This document shows, in pieces, positions 18,105 to 23,191 of a stretch of 23,191 nt of DNA (position 1 is the first letter of the stretch; each line of letters starts with the position of its first letter). The position numbers and the translations under genes were made by a program. The notes under the pieces were generated by a model. The model had not been told where the DNA came from. It did not search any database and worked only from the letters and a program-made list of their open reading frames with translations. Origin of the DNA: Prorocentrum cordatum (lineage: Eukaryota > Sar > Dinophyceae > Prorocentrales > Prorocentraceae); the NCBI GenBank assembly GCA_963575745.1, contig CAUYUJ010018472.1, positions 180,771 to 203,961 on the forward strand, read 5' to 3'.

Positions 18105-18289
18105 CCCAGACCCCCGACGTAATGATTTTTTCATTACGTCGACCCCCAAAGATCTGGACCCTTTCCCCATGACCGGCTTGCATCCTGAGTCGTCTTTTGA
18201 CGCTCCCGAGGCCCGGTGAGGGCCCCCGGAGGCCGAAAATTAGGAAAAATATCCTGTCATGATTTTTTCATTACTCGAGGGGGTCTGGG
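18105..18289 (-). mobile_element. 185-bp TIR element (MITE-like), copy 3, inverted
   Basis: The ends are CCCAGACCCCC (18105-18115) and GGGGGTCTGGG (18279-18289), with TC on both sides. Read on the minus strand the core matches copies 1 and 2 (GGCCCTCACCGGGCCTCGGG, CAGGATGCAAGCCGG). Both subterminal hairpins are present: GTAATGA, five A, TCATGAC at one end and CGTAATGA, five A, TCATTACG at the other, the second perfect. Confidence 0.82.
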
Positions 18290-18471
18290 TCTGTAGGGGG
18301 AGAGGCCCGAGCTGACCGCAGCCGTCTGGGTTGGCAGGGCGCGCCCCGCGCTCCCGGGGGCGTGCCTCTCTGCGAGCCGGCCTGCGGCCGGCGCGGAGCC
18401 CTCCCGCGGGCGCCGGGAGCGCTCGCGGCGCGCGGACCCCCGGAGCGCCGACGAGGTGACCGTGTCAGTGC
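18290..18471. other. GC-rich unassigned stretch
   Basis: The segment is open on the plus strand with GC-rich codons and could be an exon, but I recognise no protein family in any frame. Confidence 0.3.
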
Positions 18472-18755
18472 CTGGCGTCTTTTTGCTCGAGTTCGGCCTC
18501 CCGAAAAATTTGCGTCTTTTGCTAAGTTTCTGGTGTCGTTGTCTCACTTCCTGGCTTCCTGGTGTCTCGTTCTCAACCCCTGGTGTCTCCTTCTCAATCC
18601 TTCTCAATGCTGGCGTCTTTTGCTCGAGTTCGGCTTCCCGAAAAATTGGCGTCTTTTGCTCAATGTCTGGCGTCGTTGTCTCCATTTCTGGCGTCCCGGT
18701 GTCTCCGTCTCAACCCCTGGCGCCTTCTGCTCGACTTCGGCTTCCCCGGGATCCT
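18472..18755 (+). repeat. Tandem repeat with CTCGAGTTCGGC blocks
   Basis: A unit containing TGGCGTCTTTTGCTCGAGTT, CCCGAAAAATT and GTCTC..TCTCAACCCCTGG occurs at about 18472, about 18610 and, truncated, at about 18716. Anchors CTCGA are at 18486, 18623 and 18730. A shorter internal period based on CTGG.GTC is visible. It is not convincingly coding. Confidence 0.8.
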
Positions 18756-19030
18756 CTGTCTGGACCTGGGGTCAGGGAGCCAGAGACGGGGTACAGGAAC
18801 AGCAGACGGGGTGACAGGAGACGGCCGGTTCGAGGCAGCAAACGGCCTTTTTGTTGCGGTGCAGTTTTTTGTTGATTTCGCGTTCGATGCAGGAGCTTCC
18901 ACATGCTGGCTGCGTTGCACATTTTCGGCTGCTGGACTGCAACTGCTTGTTTTGGGCCTTCTGTTGCCCGGTCTGTGGGGCTTGTTCGCAGTTTTTCCGC
19001 AAGTAGTTGCCAACAGATTGCAGTGCAGTT
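18756..19030. other. Unassigned spacer before the duplicated units
   Basis: No gene was identified. GCAGTTTTTCC at 18988-18998 also occurs at 20837-20847, just beyond the duplicated pair. Confidence 0.4.
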
Positions 19031-19140
19031 ACCTAACAGCGTTTGCTGATAGGTTTCTAGTAGGGTCAAAAGAGAGCAGCAGATGACTCCACAGGGGGGT
19101 CTGGGCGGGTGCCGGACAGGGTGCCGCAGAAGTCGTTTTA

Positions 19141-19497
19141 AGCCAACAGTCACACACTTCGTGCTCTTCGACCTCCCAGAACTCCATTCCCGGGCCACAT
19201 TCTGAATGCCCGGAGCCAACTGTAGGCCACTTCGTGCTCTTCGACTTCCCAGAACTCCATTCCCGGGCCACATTTTGAATGCCCGGAGCCAACTGTAGGC
19301 CACTTCGTGCTCTTCGAGTTCCCAGAACTCCATTCCCGGGCCACATTTTGATGCCCGGAGCCAACTGTAGGCCACTTCGTGGTCTTCGAGTTCCCAGAAC
19401 TCCATTCCTGGGCCACATTTTGAATGCCCGGAGCCAACTGTAGGCCACTTCGTGTTCTTCGAGTTCCCAGAACTCCATTCCCGGGCCACATTTGAAT
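19141..19497 (+). repeat. 73-bp satellite, about five copies
   Basis: The unit contains GCCCGGAGCCAACTGTAGGC, CACTTCGTGCTCTTCGA and CCCAGAACTCCATTCCCGGG. Anchors lie at 19208, 19281, 19353 and 19426. The minus-strand reading with a recurrent EFWELEEHEV text is a repeat artefact. Confidence 0.92.
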
Positions 19498-19499
19498 TG

Positions 19500-19709
19500 C
19501 TGAGGCAGGCTGAGGCTGAGGCTGAGGCAGGCTGATGCTGAGGCAGGCTGAGGCTGAGGCTGAGGCTGATGCAGCTGAGGCAGCTGAGGCTGAGGCCGAG
19601 GCTGAAGGCAGACTGAGGCTGAGGCTGAAGCAGGCTGAGGCTGAGGCTGAGGCAGGCTGAGGCTGAGGCAGGCTGAGGCTGAGGCTGAGGCAGGCTGAGG
19701 CTGAGGCTG
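19500..19709 (+). repeat. TGAGGC/AGGC array of unit A
   Basis: Hexamers TGAGGC alternate with TGAGGCAGGC and TGATGC. All frames are open or nearly so for compositional reasons. Confidence 0.93.
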
Positions 19710-20030
19710 TGTCTGTGACTGCCGTTGCCACTGCGACTGTCATCGCGAATGCGACTACGACTGCGAGAACAGCACAATTCTACAACTGGATTCTCATCTG
19801 AATCTTAAGGGGAATGCTTCCAGATATGCTCCTACACATCGCTGTTAGGTTGCTTTGCCGGGATAATTTTTACCTAACAGCGAAGACTGATAGGTTTCTA
19901 GTGGGGTCAAAAGAGAGCATCATGACTCCTCAGGGGGGTCTGGGCGGGACCCGGGGCGGCTGCCGCGAAGCGAAGTCCTTGACATCTCGCAAAATCGCTT
20001 GGGAAATCCATTCCTGGCAAGATTTTGAAT

Positions 20031-20320
20031 GCCCGGAGCCAACTGTAGGCACTTCGTGCTCTTCGACTTCCCAGAACTCCATTCCCGGGCCACATTTTGA
20101 ATGCCCGGAGCCAACTGTAGGCCACTTCGTGCTCTTCGAGTTCCCAGAATCCATTCCCGGGCCACATTTTGGATGCCCGGAGCCAACTGTAGGCCACTTC
20201 GTGGTCTTCGAGTTCCCAGAACTCCATTCCTGGGCATGATTTTGAATGCCCGGAGCCAACTGTAGGCCACTTCGTGTTCTTCGAGTTCCCAGAACTCCAT
20301 TCCCGGGCCACATCTTGAAT
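20031..20320 (+). repeat. 73-bp satellite in unit B
   Basis: Anchors GCCCGG fall at 20031, 20103, 20175 and 20248. Single-base deletions give 72-bp spacings. The sequence matches the array in unit A. Confidence 0.92.
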
Positions 20321-20650
20321 GCTGAGGCAGGCTGATGCTGAGGCTGAGGCAGGCTGAGGCTGAGGCAGGCTGAGGCTGAGGCCGAGGCTGAAGGCAGACT
20401 GAAGCTGAGGCTGAAGCAGACTGAGGCTGAGGCTGAGGCAGGCTGAGGCTGAGGCTGAGGCAGGCTGATGCTGAGGCAGGCTGAGGCTGAGGCTGATGCA
20501 GGCTGAGGCTGAGGCAGCCTGAGGCTGACGCCGAGGCTGAAGGCAGACTGAGGCTGAGGCTGAAGCTGGCTGAGGCTGAGGCTGAGGCAGGCTGAGGCTG
20601 AGGCAGGCTGAGGCTGAGCCTGAGGCAGGCTGAGGCAGAGGCTGTGACTG
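20321..20650 (+). repeat. TGAGGC/AGGC array of unit B
   Basis: It has the same word composition as the array in unit A but is about 120 bp longer, with additional AGACTGA and AGCCTGA variants. Confidence 0.93.
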
Positions 20651-20930
20651 TGACTGCCGTTGCCACTGCGACTGTCATCGCGAATGCGACTACGACTGCG
20701 AGAACAGCAGAATTCTACAACTGGATTCTCATCTGAATCGTAAGGGGAATGCTTCCAGATATGCTCCTACACATCGCTGTTAGGTTGCTTTGCCGGGATA
20801 ATTTTTTGCGTAGTGCATTTGTTCGTTCTGGTCGTTGCAGTTTTTCCACCTGGATCCCATGGTGGCTCTGTTACCCCGTTCAGGCGTTACCCGGTTTGGT
20901 ACTCCCTGACGGGGCAACAAAAACTAGCTT

Positions 20931-22742
20931 TTGCGGCGGAAAAGTCACGTTACCACCGGGGAAGGGGTCGGGCGCTCCCGGGGCCGCGCGTCGAAAGCAC
21001 CACATCGGCGGACGTCCGGGACCCTCCGTGCACCCCCGCGCGGCCGCGATGCTGGGGGCCCGCGCGCAGGTCGTCGCGGCGCCCGGCGCTGCCGGCCAGC
21101 CGCCGCGCGCCGCCGCGCCACCCGCGCCGTCCGCGGGCTGGGCGCCGCCGACCGCCCGCGGGGCAGGCGCCGCCGCCGCCGCGCTTGGACCCCGCGGTCC
21201 GCGCGGCCCCCCCCCCCCCGGCGCACGGCGCGGCCGGCGCGGCGGGCGCGCGGCCGCGCCCGCGGCCGCGCCCCGCCCCGGCGTGCGCCGCCCGCCCGCG
21301 GCGGCCCGCCGCGCCGTTCGGGGGCGGCTTGGCCACGGCACCGCGGCCCCGGCGCGGCCGCGCGCGGGGGGGCGGCCGCGGCGGCGGCGCGCGCGGCGCG
21401 CTCCAGGGCGCGGCGTTGGGGCGCGCCGCGCGCGGGCGCGGGGGCGGCCCAGGCGGCGGCCCAGGCCGCGAGGGTCGCGGGGGCGGGCGGCTGGCTCGGG
21501 CGCGGCGTCGGCGGCCGCGCCTGCAGCTTCGCGCTGAAGGCGGACCACGACGAGGTCACCTTCCGGCCGGGGCTGCTCATCCCTCAGCCCATTCGCTACA
21601 CCACGCGGGACTGGCCGGACACCATCCTCTCCTGGCCCAGGTCCCCGCTGCTGCGGAGGGTCTTCTGGCCGGTGAGCTGCTTCACCCTGTGGTCGGTGGC
21701 GATCACGGGGCTCTCGAAGGTTGTGGCGTTCCCCTCGCTGACGCTCACCATGCACTCGCTCGTAGGGACGGCGCTGGGCCTGCTTCTGGTCTTCCGGACC
21801 AACACGGCCAATGACCGCTACTGGGAGGGGCGGCGGATGTGGGAGACTGTCGTGTCCACCTCGCGGGACATCGCGGCCTTGTGCTGCTCGTTCCACGCGC
21901 ACCTGGGGCCAGCCCAGCTGCAGAGAGTGTGCAGGCTGTTGTCGGCCTTCCCGATCTGCCTGGCCATGTACATCAGTGGGCCTGGCATGAAGAGCGGGTC
22001 CAGGTCTGCCAGGCACATGCTGCCGCTCGCCCGAGTGTTGGACTCCGAGGATCGGGCGCTGCTGGCAGCCTCGTGCAGCCCACCAAGCAGAGTGGTGCAG
22101 ATGTTGTTGAGGGAGACAACTCGGATCCCAGACTCCGCAGATGGTTTTTTCACGAACCGGGAGAGGTCCAGTCTGCAGGCGCTGTCGTCCAAGTTGCTTG
22201 GTACGGTCGGAGTTTGTGAGCGCTTGGTGCAAACGCCCATCCCACAGAGCTACGTCAGGCACACCAGCCGCTTCCTGTCACTTTGGCTGCTTACGTTGCC
22301 ACTGGGTCTCTGCCACAATCTCGAATGGTGGACGCCCCTGGTGGTGTGGATCATCTCGTGGTCCCTGTGCGGGATCCAGGAGCTCGGGCAGGTGATAGAG
22401 CACCCGTTTGACGGGGCGCAGTCCCTGCGGCTCGCGGTCATGGCGAACACTGTGCACGCCTCCAACACGGACGCTCTCACCATGGTGGCCTCGCAGAGCG
22501 AGCCCCCGGAGGGCCTGCTGCGCCGCGCCATGCGCCTCGAGCTGGGCAGTGGCTTCAGGCCAGTTGCCGACTCCCCCGACCTGCGCATGGTCGACGCCGT
22601 GCTCGGGCGTGACCCGCCGCCGGCCTCGGAACCGGCCCGGCTCGTGCTGCGGCCGCAGCCGAGGCTTCGGCCGCGGCTCGGGCTGCGGCGATCGGGCTGT
22701 GGCTCGGGCTGCGGCTCGGGCTGCGGCTCGGGCCGCCCATAG
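20931..22742 (+). CDS. Bestrophin-family (UPF0187) anion channel; N-terminus uncertain
   Basis: The likely product is a membrane chloride or anion channel of the plant/bacterial bestrophin-like group (PF01062). The secure part starts near 21550: FRPGLLIPQPIRYT, then hydrophobic segments at about 21645-21780, the hallmark FRTNTANDRYWEG (21792 on; F288 if counted from ATG 20931), TPIPQSYVRHTSRF (about residue 435 on), two more hydrophobic segments (LSLWLLTLPLGL; LVVWIISWSLCG) and IEHPFD (residue 489 on), which corresponds to the conserved IE.PF acidic site. The frame ends with a GCGS repeat made by a GGCTCGGGCTGC microsatellite, stop 22740. The first 200 codons are Arg/Ala-rich and overlap two other long frames, and a run of 13 C at 21207-21219 invites an assembly frameshift. 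ATG 21049 in another frame, or an upstream exon, could supply the true start. A plastid or other targeting sequence is possible but not shown. Confidence 0.9.
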   Translation: MRRKSHVTTGEGVGRSRGRASKAPHRRTSGTLRAPPRGRDAGGPRAGRRGARRCRPAAARRRATRAVRGLGAADRPRGRRRRRRAWTPRSARPPPPRRTARPARRARGRARGRAPPRRAPPARGGPPRRSGAAWPRHRGPGAAARGGAAAAAARAARSRARRWGAPRAGAGAAQAAAQAARVAGAGGWLGRGVGGRACSFALKADHDEVTFRPGLLIPQPIRYTTRDWPDTILSWPRSPLLRRVFWPVSCFTLWSVAITGLSKVVAFPSLTLTMHSLVGTALGLLLVFRTNTANDRYWEGRRMWETVVSTSRDIAALCCSFHAHLGPAQLQRVCRLLSAFPICLAMYISGPGMKSGSRSARHMLPLARVLDSEDRALLAASCSPPSRVVQMLLRETTRIPDSADGFFTNRERSSLQALSSKLLGTVGVCERLVQTPIPQSYVRHTSRFLSLWLLTLPLGLCHNLEWWTPLVVWIISWSLCGIQELGQVIEHPFDGAQSLRLAVMANTVHASNTDALTMVASQSEPPEGLLRRAMRLELGSGFRPVADSPDLRMVDAVLGRDPPPASEPARLVLRPQPRLRPRLGLRRSGCGSGCGSGCGSGRP

Positions 22743-23034
22743 ATCTCTCCCGGGGCGCGCCCCGACGGGAATTTCGAAGCGTCTCCAGCGGTGGCAACGA
22801 GGGCCTCCCAAGGAGGCCCCAGAGAGGCGAAAGTATCCCCCCCCCTCCTGCTGGTCCACAGAGTGCACCTGCTCATGCACCACACCATGCCATGCCAGGG
22901 CCATCTCGGGCCCCAGGATGGTGTGTGGCCCGACCTGGCACGAGGCCAGGAGGGCGTATGCACCATGCCGGGGCCCAGGACGCACCTAACCAGGCACAGT
23001 GGTGGTGTACAGAATTCTTCTGCGTATTCTCCGA
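22743..23034. other. Spacer between bestrophin and ankyrin genes
   Basis: No gene is recognised. It contains CACACCAT (22881-22888) paired with ATGGTGTG (22918-22925) and several GGGCCC-rich words. It may hold the bestrophin 3' UTR and an intron or promoter of the next gene. Confidence 0.5.
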
Positions 23035-23191
23035 GAGGTACCGTTTTGCACCACTCGGCGTACGTCGGCGACCTCTCCAGCGTCCAGAAATTGGTCGAGG
23101 CCGGCGCGGAGCTGAGCGCGCGGGACACGTGGGACGGGTCCACGCCGCTGGACGTGGCGCGGGGGCGCAACCACGTCGAGGTGGCACGGTG
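23035..23191 (+). CDS. Ankyrin-repeat protein, partial (runs off the window)
   Basis: The frame through 23061 reads TVLHHSAYVGDLSSVQKL, then VEAGAELSARDTWDGSTPLD and VARGRNHVEVAR. This has the ankyrin pattern: TxLHxAAxxGDLxxVxxLxxAGA, then an acidic/aromatic turn and the next STPLDxAxxxxHxEVxxx. About one and a half repeats are visible before the end of the sequence. The left boundary is a guess: an acceptor-like GAGAG before GTACCG (about 23035) or a CAG at about 23012. Ankyrin repeats mediate protein binding; no partner can be inferred. It could be a separate gene or a later exon of a longer one on the plus strand. Confidence 0.75.

Larger units (their letters stand above)
19031..19871 (+). 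repeat. Composite unit A of a tandem pair
   Basis: The unit begins ACCTAACAGCG (19031-19041) and its main part ends CGCTGTTAGGT (19840-19850), an 11-bp inverted repeat, followed by a 21-bp tail before unit B. Inside, in order: a leader (TGATAGGTTTCTAGT, GGGTCAAAAGAGAGCA), a 73-bp satellite with about five copies (19141-19497), a TGAGGC array (about 19500-19709) and a 160-bp unique tail that includes GTGACTGCCGTTGCCACTGC. There is no coding evidence. Confidence 0.85.
19872..20806 (+). repeat. Composite unit B of a tandem pair
   Basis: It has the same order as unit A: ACCTAACAGCG (19872-19882), leader, 73-bp satellite (about 20031-20320, four units), a longer TGAGGC array (20318-20650), the 160-bp tail and CGCTGTTAGGT (20775-20785), then TTGCTTTGCCGGGATAATTT. 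The tail is almost identical to that of unit A, while array lengths and leader details differ, as expected if slippage followed a unit duplication. Confidence 0.85.

Noticed and set aside
18710-20678. Minus-strand proteins with repeated EFWELEEHEV and Ser/Leu/Pro text
   Set aside because: They are translations of the 73-bp satellite and TGAGGC arrays, with register changes at single-base deletions.
18988-20847. GCAGTTTTTCC on both sides of the duplicated units as a target duplication
   Set aside because: The copies lie tens of bases from the unit ends (about 33 and 52 bp), so they do not abut the element; an 11-bp match in T-rich DNA may be chance.
22250-23170. 306-codon minus-strand open frame
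   Set aside because: It lies opposite the bestrophin channel domain and the ankyrin exon, both of which carry clear motifs on the plus strand.

Overview
The window looks like nuclear DNA of a GC-rich, repeat-laden protist, most probably a dinoflagellate (inference). The evidence is sparse genes separated by kilobases of satellite and foldback DNA, an intron that best fits a GC-AG form with G after the acceptor, and proteins of eukaryotic or plastid type (bestrophin-like channel, ankyrin repeats, Pif1/RecD-like helicase tail). No spliced-leader gene, tRNA, rRNA or CRISPR array was recognised. The species cannot be fixed from the sequence alone.

Layout. 1-2450 holds dispersed repeats and no convincing gene. 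2451-2631 is the first of three copies of a roughly 185-bp terminal-inverted-repeat element (others at 16170-16356 and 18105-18289). 2947-6886 (+) is the best-supported large gene: a protein of about 1,055 residues built of what look like four tandem 2-oxoglutarate/Fe(II)-oxygenase-type folds, of which only the third keeps the metal-binding residues. Its apparent 3' end in an uninterrupted reading frame is an artefact of an intron filled with a 500-bp GGA repeat; a short last exon follows at 6779-6886. 7570-11025 is a satellite of about 101-bp monomers organised into a 960-bp higher-order repeat and marked by a 60-bp transposon-like insertion. 11083-13193 holds a second, 90-bp satellite that surrounds the last two exons of a helicase gene on the minus strand (11803-12268); the 101-bp satellite resumes at 13345-13660, so the arrangement is nested.

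13660-20810 has no recognisable gene. It contains microsatellites, a 12-bp-type minisatellite, several perfect foldbacks, two more copies of the 185-bp element, an AGCTTT-type array inside inverted repeats, and a tandem pair of 0.8-0.9 kb composite units bounded by an 11-bp inverted repeat. 20931-22742 (+) encodes a bestrophin/UPF0187-type anion channel with an intact channel domain but a very GC-rich N-terminus whose true frame is unclear. 23035-23191 (+) is the start of an ankyrin-repeat coding exon that leaves the window.

The genes do not form an evident pathway: oxygenase, bestrophin and ankyrin genes share the plus strand, and the helicase remnant lies opposite. The most unusual items are the four-module oxygenase with one surviving active site, the element family in which terminal sequences differ between copies but stay matched within each copy, and the satellite higher-order repeat with a dateable insertion.
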